Source: Paraburkholderia sp. HP33-1 (GTDB lineage Bacteria; Pseudomonadota; Gammaproteobacteria; Burkholderiales; Burkholderiaceae). Taken from it: a stretch of DNA of 64,000 nt. This document shows positions 25,311 to 34,723 of this stretch, piece after piece. The stretch lies in the NCBI RefSeq assembly GCF_021390595.1, contig NZ_JAJEJR010000003.1:620001-684000 (forward strand). Reading direction: 5' to 3'. The translations under genes were made by a program, and so were the position numbers. The notes beneath the pieces are model-generated. The model did not search any database. It had not been told where the DNA came from and worked only from the letters and a program-made list of their open reading frames with translations. The first letter of the stretch is position 1; the number at the start of each line of letters is the position of its first letter.

Positions 25311-28106
25311 ATGGCAATGATCAAGCCTGTCGTCGAGGACGATCATCAGCGACGCGTGGATGCGCGCCACCGGGGGTTGAACGGGATCGACTACATCGAG
25401 GTCGGTGACAATCCGCGCAAACTGCGGGTGATGTTCTTTCTCGACGCCCCAGACGCGCTCGAGGCTTCGCACTGCACGATAGAGGGCGGTGCGCGAGTGC
25501 GCGGCATTCGTGTGCTGAGCGTGCGCGAGTCCGACGGCGATCACGCACCGGGCCCGCAATGCGCGATCCTGACGCTGGACCGGCCCGGCGACTATTCGGT
25601 CTACACGCTCGTGATCAAGGGCGTACCCGGCTTCGACCCGCACTACCTTCGCTGCGCGTTCAGTTTCTGGGTCGGCACGCCGAAGGAACTCGACTGCGTG
25701 AGCGCGCCCGTCAGCCTGATCGCGGCGCGCGCGGAGCCGGAGATCGACTATCTGTCGAAAGACTATGCGAGCTTCCGGCAACTGATCCTCAACCGGCTGG
25801 CGTTGATCATGCCGGAGTGGACCGAGACCCACGAACCGGACGAGGGCATCGCGCTGGTCGAAATACTCGCGTACGTCGGCGACTATCTGAGCTACTACCA
25901 GGATGCGGTCGCGACCGAGGCGTATCTCGGCACCGCACGCCGGCGCCTGTCGGTGCGCCGCCATGCGCGCCTGCTCGACTATGTGATGCACGAAGGCTGC
26001 AACGCGCGCACGTGGATCTGCATCGACAGCAGCGCGGATCTGCCGCCGTTGGCCGCCGCGGATTGCCGCTTCGTGACCGACTGTCACTCGCTGTTGCCGG
26101 ACCCGTCGCCGGTTCTGAGTCCGACGGCGCTCGCGAACGTGCCCGACGATATCTATCAGGCGTTCGCACCAATCGACGGCGCGCCGCTCGCGGTGTACGC
26201 GGCGCATAGCCAGATCAGCTTTTATGCGTGGGGCGCGAGTCAATATGTGTTGCCCCCCGGTGCGACGGCAGCGACGCTGGTCGATGGATGGCAGGACGGT
26301 GACGCGGCGAAACCACGGGCCGCCGATCCGGCCAGCAAGCCGGGCGAGCTTGAGGGCACAGCGGCGTCCGATGCGAGCGGCAAACCGCCGCAACGCTTGC
26401 GCAAGCTCGCGCATCTGAAGCCGGGCGCCTTCCTGTTCATCGAGGAGGTCTGCAGTCCGATCACCGGGCTCGAGGAGGACGCCGATCCAGCGCATCGCCA
26501 GGTGGTACGTCTGACGCATGTGAACCCGGCGATCGATCCGGTCTACGAGCAGCCGATTGTGAACGTCGAATGGGAAGCGGCCGACGCGCTGACGTTCGCG
26601 CTCGTGATCGCGGCGATCGGGCCCGCCCCCGAGTGCCGATACCTGGGACCGCGGCGCCGCTACGAGGCGCCGCGAGACATCATGGTGGCCCGCGCGAACG
26701 TGTGGTTGATCGACCACGGCGCCTATGTCGAGGAAGACATCGAAGATCAGGTGCCGGCCACGATCGTCCTGCAGGGCTGTGAAGACGTCGGCGAGCCCGC
26801 CCAGGCGGACGTCGTGCCGGGCCAGTTCGGCCCCGCGCTGCAGCGCGCAGGACTGACGTTTCGTGCGTCGCCGCGCGCATCGGGGCCAGCGTCGGCACAG
26901 TTGCAGCAGGACCCGCGCGCCGCGGCGCCGCAAGTCGTCGTGACGTCGATACCGGGACAGCCCGACGGCTCCAGTCCCTTGTTTTCGTTCGACGACCTCG
27001 CGGCGCCGCAAGCGCTGTTGTTGCGCCTGAAAAATCGCGATCCGGCGACGAGCGCGCTATTCGACCGCCTGTCCCACGCGACGCGCGCGGCGATCCGCAA
27101 ATACGACGGCGCCACGCCGCCGCCGGCCGCGCTCGTGCAGATGTTGCAGACCCAGCTCGCCGTGCTCGTCATGCCGTGGTCGGCGCAGCCCGACCTGCTT
27201 TCGAGCGGACCGGACGATTGCGACTACGTGGTCGATATCGACGACGACGGCGGCGCGAGCCTGCGGTTTGGCGATGGCCTGAACGGCATGCAGCCCGCGG
27301 CCGGCACCGCGTTCCGGATTGCGTACCGGGTCGGCTCAGGTGTTCAAGGCAACGTCGGCGCCGGCACGATCATCCATCTGCAGTGCCGCTCGCCCGCTTC
27401 CCTGCCGACGATCCGGCGCGTGTGGAATCCGTTCGCCGCGGTGGGCGGGACCGCGCCGCAGACACTCGACGATGTCCGCGTCAACGCGCCGACGGCGTTT
27501 CTCGACACGCTCGAGCGCGCCGTCACCGCCGACGACTACGCAAGCCTCGCGACACGCGTTGCCGCGGTGCGGCGCGCCGCGGCGACCCTGCTCTGGACGG
27601 GGAGCGGCTACGCCGCGCGGGTGGCGATCGCGCCCTACGGCAGCGAGCAGGTCGCGCCGGCCTTGCTCGATGAGGTCGGCCGTTTTCTCGAACGCTACCG
27701 GCGGATCGGACACGTGCTTGAGGTATGCGCCGCGACGTATGTCTCGCTCGACATCGAACTGGACGTGCATATCGCGCGGGACTATCTGCGCGGCCATGTC
27801 GAAGCGGCGCTGCTCGACGCGTTCGGCACCGGCCCCGCGCGCCGCGCCGCCGAAGGGCTGTTCGCGCCGGATAACCTCAACTTCGGCGAGGACATCTATC
27901 TGAGCCGGATCGTCGCCGCCGCGCAGGCAGTCGAGGGCGTCGTGCGGGCGGTCGTCACGCGCTTCGAGCGGATGTTCGTGCCGTCGCACGATGCGCTCAC
28001 GAACGGCGTGCTGCCGCTCGCCGTGCAGGAGATCGCGCGGCTCGACAATGACCCGAACTATCCCGAGCATGGCCGGATCCGGTTCCGGATGAGAGGCGGT
28101 CGATGA
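25311..28106 (+). CDS. baseplate J-like wedge protein (Pvc11-type)
   Basis: The 931-residue baseplate wedge protein begins one base after gp25. Typical parts are EIDYLSKDYASFRQLILNRL near 145, DEGIALVEILAYVGDYLSYY near 185, and a C-terminal J domain with VNAPTAFLDTLERAVTADDY and FDEDIYLSRI-like text (FGEDIYLSRIVAAAQAVEGV). Afp11/Pvc11 proteins form the inner wedge ring with gp25. The long middle region (~250-560) is poorly conserved and holds low-complexity parts. Confidence 0.87.
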   Translation: MAMIKPVVEDDHQRRVDARHRGLNGIDYIEVGDNPRKLRVMFFLDAPDALEASHCTIEGGARVRGIRVLSVRESDGDHAPGPQCAILTLDRPGDYSVYTLVIKGVPGFDPHYLRCAFSFWVGTPKELDCVSAPVSLIAARAEPEIDYLSKDYASFRQLILNRLALIMPEWTETHEPDEGIALVEILAYVGDYLSYYQDAVATEAYLGTARRRLSVRRHARLLDYVMHEGCNARTWICIDSSADLPPLAAADCRFVTDCHSLLPDPSPVLSPTALANVPDDIYQAFAPIDGAPLAVYAAHSQISFYAWGASQYVLPPGATAATLVDGWQDGDAAKPRAADPASKPGELEGTAASDASGKPPQRLRKLAHLKPGAFLFIEEVCSPITGLEEDADPAHRQVVRLTHVNPAIDPVYEQPIVNVEWEAADALTFALVIAAIGPAPECRYLGPRRRYEAPRDIMVARANVWLIDHGAYVEEDIEDQVPATIVLQGCEDVGEPAQADVVPGQFGPALQRAGLTFRASPRASGPASAQLQQDPRAAAPQVVVTSIPGQPDGSSPLFSFDDLAAPQALLLRLKNRDPATSALFDRLSHATRAAIRKYDGATPPPAALVQMLQTQLAVLVMPWSAQPDLLSSGPDDCDYVVDIDDDGGASLRFGDGLNGMQPAAGTAFRIAYRVGSGVQGNVGAGTIIHLQCRSPASLPTIRRVWNPFAAVGGTAPQTLDDVRVNAPTAFLDTLERAVTADDYASLATRVAAVRRAAATLLWTGSGYAARVAIAPYGSEQVAPALLDEVGRFLERYRRIGHVLEVCAATYVSLDIELDVHIARDYLRGHVEAALLDAFGTGPARRAAEGLFAPDNLNFGEDIYLSRIVAAAQAVEGVVRAVVTRFERMFVPSHDALTNGVLPLAVQEIARLDNDPNYPEHGRIRFRMRGGR

Positions 28107-31072
28107 ACTCTTCCTGCGGTTGCTCCGCGTATCCGTTCGATACCGCCGACACGCTTGTCACGATTACGAATCGCCCGGGACTGAGCGCGATCTCGTATCG
28201 GATCGGCACCTGGTCGACCTTCATGGAGGTGATGAAAGGGCGGCTCGGCTATTACTACAGCCAGCTGCCGACGCTGCCGGACGGTCCGGTCGGCGTTCCG
28301 TCCGCGCCGCCGATGACGCGCGAGCCCAGTGATCCGGCCATCGCATTGCTCGACGCATGGGCGATGGTGGCCGATGTCCTGACGTTCTACCAGGAGCGCA
28401 TCGCCAACGAAGGCTACCTGCGCACCGCTACCGAACAGCGTTCGCTGCAGGAGCTGGCGCGGCTGGTCGGCTATGCGCCACGGCCGGGCGTGGCGGCGTC
28501 GGTGACGGTCGCGTATTCGGTCCAGGATCTCGGCTCCGACGGCGATGTCTCAGTGCCGGCCGGCAGCAGCCTGATGTCGATGCCGACGGCGGGCGAAGTG
28601 CCGCGCGTGTTCGAAACCAGCACGCCGCTGGTCACGCGCGCCAGCCGGACCTCGCTTGCGCTGCGCACGACGCGGGCCCAGCAGGTGACGCAGGACGCCC
28701 CGGCCGTTTATATCAACGGCACTTCGACGCGGCTCAAGGCGAACGACCCGCTGCTGATCGTGAGCGGTTCGTCGCAGACGTTCAGGCGCATCGGCTCGAT
28801 CGATGTCGACGTGCCCAACAAGCGGATCACGCTTGCGTTGCAACCCGTCGCCGCGGCGCAGTCTTCGAGTGCCGCTTCGTCCACTCCCCCGGCCACCGCG
28901 CCCGTCACTGCCAGCACGCTCGCCGCGGTGCTCACGCAGTCGTTTTCGAAGGCGCTGACGCGCCCGCCGGCGCTGCATCCGGTCAGCGCGGCGGCGCTGC
29001 CGCAAAGTCTGTCCCAGACGATGCAGCCGGACACGGACACGACCCGGCAAATGCTCGTGAAGTTTTCGCCGGCGCTGCAGGGCTCGCTCGACACGGCGCT
29101 GCGCAACACCACGATCGCACCCGCGCCCGACGTGCAGGTCTACGCGTTCAATGTGCAAGCTGCGCCGTTCGGCAGCAGCGCGCCGAAGCACGCCGTGATC
29201 AGGCGCGGGGACAACGCCCGCACGGATACCGTCACGCAGATCGAATGGGAGTTCCAGGTCTTGCCGGCCGTCATCACCGATCAATCGTCGCCAGACAATG
29301 CGAGTGACCAGCAGCCGGCCTGGGAATCGCCCGACGTGATTTATCTGGACGCCGCCTACGACAAGATCGTCCCGGGCAGTTGGATGGTGGTCTGCGGCGT
29401 GGACGACAACAGCGAACCGAAGGCGCCGGTGATCAGTCAGGTCAAGGAAGTGCACAGCGAGTCCCGGGCCGACTACGGCATTTCGGCGAAGACGTCGCGC
29501 ATCCGGCTCGCCAGCCCGCCGTGGTTCGACGTGAAGGATCCGTCGTTCAAGACGGTGATTCGTGGCAGCGTGGTTTACGCGCAGAGCGAGGCGCTCGACC
29601 TGGCCGACGAGCCGGTGACGACACCGGTCTCCGGTTCGAGCATCGAACTGGCCGATCTGCACGAGGACATGACACCGGGCCAATGGCTCGTGGTGTCGGG
29701 TGAGCGGACCGACGTTCCCGAAACCACCGGCGTGACCGGCACGGAACTCGTCATGCTCGGGAGTGCGAAGCACTCGGTGGAGACCGTCGGCGATGCCAAC
29801 GGCACCAGCCAGGGCGGCGCCACGCAAGCCGCCAGCGATGCGTCGCCCGCCTTGCTGCCGGGCGGACGCATGCGCACCACGCTGACCCTCGCGGCACCGC
29901 TCGCGTACACGTATCGGCGCGACAGTCTGAGCGTATCGGGCAACGTGACCACCGCGACCCACGGCGAAACGCACACCGAAATACTCGGCAGTGGCGACGG
30001 CCGCGCGGCGCAGCGCAGCTTCGTGTTGCGGCGCTCGCCGCTCACGCACGTGGCCGCGCCAACGCCATCCGGCATCGCGAGCACCTTGCAGGTCAGCGTG
30101 AACGGCGTGGGCTGGCAAGAGGTCAAGAGCTTCCGCAGCGCCGGTCCGAACGATCATGTGTTCGTGACCGACACACTCGCCGACGGCACCACCCGGGTGA
30201 CCTTCGGCAATGGCACCCAGGGCGCGAATCTGCCGTCGGGCATCGAGAACGTGCGGGCTACCTACCGGACCGGCATCGGCGCGGACGCCAACGCGGATGC
30301 GGGGCAGCTCAGCCAGCTCGTCACCCGGCCGCTCGGCGTGATGAGCGTGGTCAATCCGATCGCTGCGAGCGGCGGCGCCGACCCGGATAGCGCCGACGAT
30401 ATCCGGCACAACATGGCGCTCGGCCTGGCGTCGCTCGACCGCTTGGTATCAGTCGCCGATTTCGCGGACTTCAGCCGCAACTTTGCCGGCGTCGCGAAGG
30501 CGAGCGCCTGTCGTCTGGCGGTGGGCGGGTCGTGGCTCGTGCATGTGACGGTCGCGGCCGCTGGCGATGCGCCGCTGGTTGCCGGCGAGGGGCTGCTGGT
30601 GAATCTGCGTAGCGCGCTCGCGCAGTTCGGCGATCCGCACCTGCCGGTGCGAGTGGCGGCGCGCGATGTCCTGCTGCTCGTGATCAGCGCGCGCGTGCGG
30701 GTTACGCAAGGCAGCCAGTGGACCGACGTCGAACCGCTGGTCCGGGCCGCGTTGCTCGATACCTTCAGCTTCGAGCGGCGCGAGCTTGGCCAGTCCGCCG
30801 CGTTGAGCGAAGTACTGGCGGCGATCCAGAGCGTCGCGGGCGTCGACTATGCGGACGTCGGCGTATTCGACCGTGTCTCGCCGGACACGCTGTTCGCCGA
30901 CCTCGAACGCATCGCCGGCGCGCCGTCCGCGGTGCCGCGGCAACTGATCGAGGCGCGCCTCGCGCAACGCCGCCGCGGCAGCGACGGCTCGAGTTCCGTG
31001 CGGGCCGCGCAAATCGCCTATCTGAGCGCGGACGTGCCGGGTACGCTGACCTTGACGGAGATTGCCGCATGA
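28103..31072 (+). CDS. second baseplate wedge protein (Pvc12-type, baseplate J-like)
   Basis: ATG 28103 overlaps the stop of the first wedge gene (ATGA). This 989-residue protein starts with a Cys pair (CGCS), then TNRPGLSAISYRIGTWSTFM and DVLTFYQERIANEGYLRTAT, both usual in the second J-like component of eCIS baseplates. C-terminally come RVTFGNGTQGANLPSGIENV, ADSADDIRHNMALG-type text (DSADDIRHNMALGLASLDRL) and FSFERRELGQSAALSEVLAA, a canonical J domain end. It is the outer wedge partner of the preceding protein. An insert rich in Ala, Thr and Ser near 255-290 is probably flexible. Confidence 0.86.
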   Translation: MNSSCGCSAYPFDTADTLVTITNRPGLSAISYRIGTWSTFMEVMKGRLGYYYSQLPTLPDGPVGVPSAPPMTREPSDPAIALLDAWAMVADVLTFYQERIANEGYLRTATEQRSLQELARLVGYAPRPGVAASVTVAYSVQDLGSDGDVSVPAGSSLMSMPTAGEVPRVFETSTPLVTRASRTSLALRTTRAQQVTQDAPAVYINGTSTRLKANDPLLIVSGSSQTFRRIGSIDVDVPNKRITLALQPVAAAQSSSAASSTPPATAPVTASTLAAVLTQSFSKALTRPPALHPVSAAALPQSLSQTMQPDTDTTRQMLVKFSPALQGSLDTALRNTTIAPAPDVQVYAFNVQAAPFGSSAPKHAVIRRGDNARTDTVTQIEWEFQVLPAVITDQSSPDNASDQQPAWESPDVIYLDAAYDKIVPGSWMVVCGVDDNSEPKAPVISQVKEVHSESRADYGISAKTSRIRLASPPWFDVKDPSFKTVIRGSVVYAQSEALDLADEPVTTPVSGSSIELADLHEDMTPGQWLVVSGERTDVPETTGVTGTELVMLGSAKHSVETVGDANGTSQGGATQAASDASPALLPGGRMRTTLTLAAPLAYTYRRDSLSVSGNVTTATHGETHTEILGSGDGRAAQRSFVLRRSPLTHVAAPTPSGIASTLQVSVNGVGWQEVKSFRSAGPNDHVFVTDTLADGTTRVTFGNGTQGANLPSGIENVRATYRTGIGADANADAGQLSQLVTRPLGVMSVVNPIAASGGADPDSADDIRHNMALGLASLDRLVSVADFADFSRNFAGVAKASACRLAVGGSWLVHVTVAAAGDAPLVAGEGLLVNLRSALAQFGDPHLPVRVAARDVLLLVISARVRVTQGSQWTDVEPLVRAALLDTFSFERRELGQSAALSEVLAAIQSVAGVDYADVGVFDRVSPDTLFADLERIAGAPSAVPRQLIEARLAQRRRGSDGSSSVRAAQIAYLSADVPGTLTLTEIAA

Positions 31073-33228
31073 GCGCCGCTTTCGACGACCGCCTGTACAA
31101 CCTGCTGCCGAGCATCTACCGGCAGCGCGACAGCGAAGTGGGTGAGCCGCTGCGCGCGCTGCTCGCCGTGATCGCGGAGCAGGTGAACGCATTCGAGCAG
31201 GACATCACGGATCTGTACGACAACTGGTTCATCGAGACCTGTGCCGATTGGGTCGTGCCGTATATCGGCGAGCTGATCGGCTACCGCACGCTGCACGATG
31301 CCGGCGCGCCGCTCGCGCAGTCGGCCGCGCGCGCTGCCGCTCGCACGCGGATATTGTTCCCGCGGCGCGACGTCGCCAATACGCTGCGTTATCGGCGCCG
31401 CAAAGGCACGCTGTCGCTGCTCGACGATCTCGCGACGACCGTATCGGGCTGGCCCGCTCACGCGGTCGAATTCGCCCGACTCATCGCGTCGACCCAGTCA
31501 CTCAAGCATCTGCGGCCGGGGTGCGGCGGCACGGCCGATGTGCGGCACGCGCACACGATGGAACGGGTCGATTCGGTCTCCGACATCACCGCGCATCTGA
31601 CCGACCTGCGCCGCCCGCAATCGCGCTACCGCACAGGGCGCTACAGCATCGCCGCGGTGGGGCTGTTCGTCTGGCGGCTGCGCTCGTATCCGATCACGCG
31701 CAGCAAGGCGTATTGCGTCGAAGAGGTCGCCCCCGAATGCTTTACGTTCAGCGTGCTCGGCAACAACTGCCCGCTGTTCGACGCCTCGGCCGAAGCGGGT
31801 TCCGCGCACGCGGATGCCGCTCGCGCCCGGCCCGTGATGTTGCGGCGCTCGGACGTTGCGCTCGCCGACGGGCACGTCGACCCTCGCTACTACGGGGCCG
31901 GGCGCAGCTTTGCGCTATGGACGGACAGCGACGCTAACGCGCCGATTGCAGTGGAGAAGCTCATCGTCGCCGACCTGTCGGAGTGGGGCGTCGAACCACG
32001 CAGCGGCACCATCGCGATCGATCCGCAGACCGGACGCGTTGCCTTTGCGCGCGGCGAGGCGCCCGAGCATGGCCTCGTGGTCTCCTACCACTACGGGTTT
32101 GCGGCGGACATCGGCGGTGGCGCTTACACGCGCCCGATGCCCTCGTGGGTACCGCCGCTCCAGGCGGCGGCGAGCGCACCCGTGGCCGTCGCTCGTTACA
32201 GCGTGGGCAGCGAAGGGGACTTCCGCTCGTTGCAGGAAGCGTTGCATGCGTGGCACAAAGACAAGCCCGCGTACGCGATCATCGAACTGACTGCCGACGA
32301 GGTCTACACCGATGCCGTGAGGATCGTGCTGGAAAACGCGCAAAGTCTCGAGATCCGCGCGGCGGCGCGGGTTCGTCCGGTGATCCGCCTGCTTGATCTA
32401 CAGGCGAACCGTCCGGACTATATGGCGATTTCAGGCGAGGCGAAATGCCGTCTCGTGCTGGACGGTTTGCTAGTAACGGGGCGTGGACTGCAGGTCAAGG
32501 GTGAACTCTCGCAGCTGACGATCCGGCATTGCACGCTGGTGCCCGGCTGGGACATTGAACGCCAGGCCGGTTCCGGCGATGCACCGAACTCGCCGAGTCT
32601 GTCGCTCGTCAAGACGCGGGCGCGGGTCAGCATCGAGCATTCCATTCTCGGGCCGCTCGTCGTCACCGCCGACGATCCGGAGCAGGAGCCGCTGCAGGTG
32701 TCGATTGCCGACAGCATCGTCGATGCAAGGGTCGCGCGCCATGCCGCACTCGGCGGATCGGATGACGGTTTTGCGAGCGCGGTGCTGACGATCGCGCGCT
32801 GCACGGTGTTCGGCATCGTGCGGGTCAACGGGGTCAGTCTGGCGGAAAACTGCATCTTCAACGACGGCATCGAAGTCGAGCGAATTCATCAGGGCTGCGT
32901 ACGGTTCTGCTATGTGTCCGCGCGGGCTCGCACGCCGCGCCGCTACGAATGCCAGCCGGACACCGCAATGGCGAAAGTGCGCGGCGACGCACGCGAGAGC
33001 GCGCAACGCCGGCTGATTCCGATGTTCAACAGCACGCGCTATGGGTCCCCCACCTATTGCCAGCTTGCACAGGATTGCGCGCCGGAAATTGCGCAGGGCG
33101 CCGACGACGAATCGGAGATGGGCGTGTTTCACGACCTGTACCAGCCGCAGCGCATGTCGAATCTGCTCGCGCGGCTCGACGAATTCGTGCCGGCCGGCGC
33201 GGACGCCGGTGTCATCCTTGCGATCTAG
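31069..33228 (+). CDS. tail protein I-like N-terminus fused to a right-handed beta-helix-like region
   Basis: ATG 31069 overlaps the previous stop (ATGA); the longer open frame is a shadow. The first ~200 residues are like phage tail protein I: LYNLLPSIYRQRDSEVGEPL, then WVVPYIGELIGYRTLHD and RRKGTLSLLDDLATTVSGWP. From ~380 the protein repeats short beta segments (CRLVLDGLLVTGRGLQVKG, LTIRHCTLVPGW, VSIEHSILGPLVV), a pattern of a right-handed beta helix such as tail-spike and pectin-lyase folds. In this locus, where no separate long fibre gene is found, this beta-helix part could be a short host- or surface-contacting element; that is inference. Total length is 719 residues. Confidence 0.8.
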   Translation: MSAAFDDRLYNLLPSIYRQRDSEVGEPLRALLAVIAEQVNAFEQDITDLYDNWFIETCADWVVPYIGELIGYRTLHDAGAPLAQSAARAAARTRILFPRRDVANTLRYRRRKGTLSLLDDLATTVSGWPAHAVEFARLIASTQSLKHLRPGCGGTADVRHAHTMERVDSVSDITAHLTDLRRPQSRYRTGRYSIAAVGLFVWRLRSYPITRSKAYCVEEVAPECFTFSVLGNNCPLFDASAEAGSAHADAARARPVMLRRSDVALADGHVDPRYYGAGRSFALWTDSDANAPIAVEKLIVADLSEWGVEPRSGTIAIDPQTGRVAFARGEAPEHGLVVSYHYGFAADIGGGAYTRPMPSWVPPLQAAASAPVAVARYSVGSEGDFRSLQEALHAWHKDKPAYAIIELTADEVYTDAVRIVLENAQSLEIRAAARVRPVIRLLDLQANRPDYMAISGEAKCRLVLDGLLVTGRGLQVKGELSQLTIRHCTLVPGWDIERQAGSGDAPNSPSLSLVKTRARVSIEHSILGPLVVTADDPEQEPLQVSIADSIVDARVARHAALGGSDDGFASAVLTIARCTVFGIVRVNGVSLAENCIFNDGIEVERIHQGCVRFCYVSARARTPRRYECQPDTAMAKVRGDARESAQRRLIPMFNSTRYGSPTYCQLAQDCAPEIAQGADDESEMGVFHDLYQPQRMSNLLARLDEFVPAGADAGVILAI

Positions 33229-33269
33229 CCGAAGCGTGCCGGACGCGCCACACACGAACGGAGGCCATG

Positions 33270-34709
33270 ATGAAAAACGTCGACATATCACGCGACAGCT
33301 TCGACCCCGCCAACGGCTTCAGCCGTGTCATCTGGCAACAGGGGCGCGTGCAGCTGGATGCGGACCTGAACGAGCAGGCGTCGATCATGCTGCGCACGCT
33401 GCGCACGATGATGATCGACCTCACCGGCCGCTACGGTGGTCCGTTTGCGGCGTGCGGTTTTCGCGTGCTGCTCACGGAGGAGGATCTGGTGGAGGAAGTG
33501 GTCGCCCAGGATCGCGACGAAGTCGTCGTGATGTTGCGCCAGCTCGAGCGGACCGATCTGATCATCTCCAAGGGCCGCTACTACGTGGACGGCATCCTGT
33601 GCGAGAACGACAGGTTCCTTCACTACTCGCAGCACGCCGGCGCCGAACATCGCGGACGCGGCATTGAAGCGGCGGGCTGCTATCTCGTCTATCTGGATGT
33701 GTGGGAGCGCGAGGTCACCGCGCTCGATGACGAAGCAATGAGCGAAGTCGCGCTGGGCGGCGCGGATACGGCCGCGCGCATGCGGGTGGTCTGGCAGGTG
33801 CGCACGGCGACGCTGCGTGAGCGGGCCCGCGGGTTCATGAACATGAATCCGCCGTGGCCGGAGCTGCTGGCCGGCTGGCAAAACCGCCATCGCGGTGCAT
33901 TGCGCGTGCGTGCGCGGGAAGTCGACTCGCAGTCCGCGGCGGGCATGGGTGAAGCGCGCGCGACTTATCGCGGTCCCGAGAACCAGCTATACCGCATCGA
34001 GATTCATCAGGGCGGCAAGAGTGGCGAGCGGCCGCGGCCGAGCTTCAAGTTTTCCCGCGACAACGGCGTGGTGGCCTTTCGCGTGGAAAGCCTCGCCGAG
34101 GACTGCCTGACGGTGACGTTGCGCGAATGGGCCCGCGACGAGACGATGGGCATCGCAGTGGGCCAGATCGTCGAGCTGGTTGACGAGGAGCGGCTGTTGC
34201 ACGGCGGCGCGGGCGCGTTGCCGAAGGTGGTGTGGGTCGACCCGGCGAGCCGCCAGATCAAGGTCGATACGGCCTTGCGAAAGCACGCTTCGCGCGAGGG
34301 CGAAGCGCTGATCCTGCGCCGCTGGGATCAACAGCCCGGTGAGCCGCGCAAGGGCGGGCTCGAACTGGTGGACGGCGCCGCGCAGATCGTCGAGGACGAG
34401 TGGCTCGCGCTCGAGGATGGCATCGAAGTCATGTTCGAGCGCTCGCCCACGCATGTCTACCGCAGCGGTGACTACTGGCTGGTCGCGGCGCGCGTGGCGA
34501 CGGGCGACGTGATCTGGCCGCAACACGGAGGAGAACCCGCCGCATTGCCGCCGCAGGGCGTCGAGCACCATTACGCCCCGCTTGCTCTCGTCGAGGTGGG
34601 TTCGGAAGGCGACGGCGTGAAGATGATTTTGCCGCTGACGCGTTGTTTCGGCCGGCATGCGGTCGACAACGTCCCTGACGAAGTGTTCGTGTTCAGCGAG
34701 CACGGCTGA
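33270..34709 (+). CDS. DUF6519-type baseplate-associated protein
   Basis: The start is set at the second ATG (33270), 5 bases after GGAGG; the one at 33267 would be too close. The 479-residue product opens with KNVDISRDSFDPANGFSRVI and LQLDADLNEQ-like text (VQLDADLNEQASIMLRTLRT), the signature I associate with DUF6519 proteins encoded at the end of eCIS structural operons. The rest is beta-rich with SRDNGVVAFRVESLAEDCLT and VGSEGDGVKMILPLTRCFG. Role is not established; a baseplate periphery or fibre-adaptor protein is plausible from position. Confidence 0.75.
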   Translation: MKNVDISRDSFDPANGFSRVIWQQGRVQLDADLNEQASIMLRTLRTMMIDLTGRYGGPFAACGFRVLLTEEDLVEEVVAQDRDEVVVMLRQLERTDLIISKGRYYVDGILCENDRFLHYSQHAGAEHRGRGIEAAGCYLVYLDVWEREVTALDDEAMSEVALGGADTAARMRVVWQVRTATLRERARGFMNMNPPWPELLAGWQNRHRGALRVRAREVDSQSAAGMGEARATYRGPENQLYRIEIHQGGKSGERPRPSFKFSRDNGVVAFRVESLAEDCLTVTLREWARDETMGIAVGQIVELVDEERLLHGGAGALPKVVWVDPASRQIKVDTALRKHASREGEALILRRWDQQPGEPRKGGLELVDGAAQIVEDEWLALEDGIEVMFERSPTHVYRSGDYWLVAARVATGDVIWPQHGGEPAALPPQGVEHHYAPLALVEVGSEGDGVKMILPLTRCFGRHAVDNVPDEVFVFSEHG

Positions 34710-34723
34710 GCGGAGCGGATATC

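Noticed and set aside
25152..30409. Two 619-codon minus-strand frames across the baseplate genes
   Set aside because: Shadows of the J-like genes caused by high GC; no start signals, no domains.
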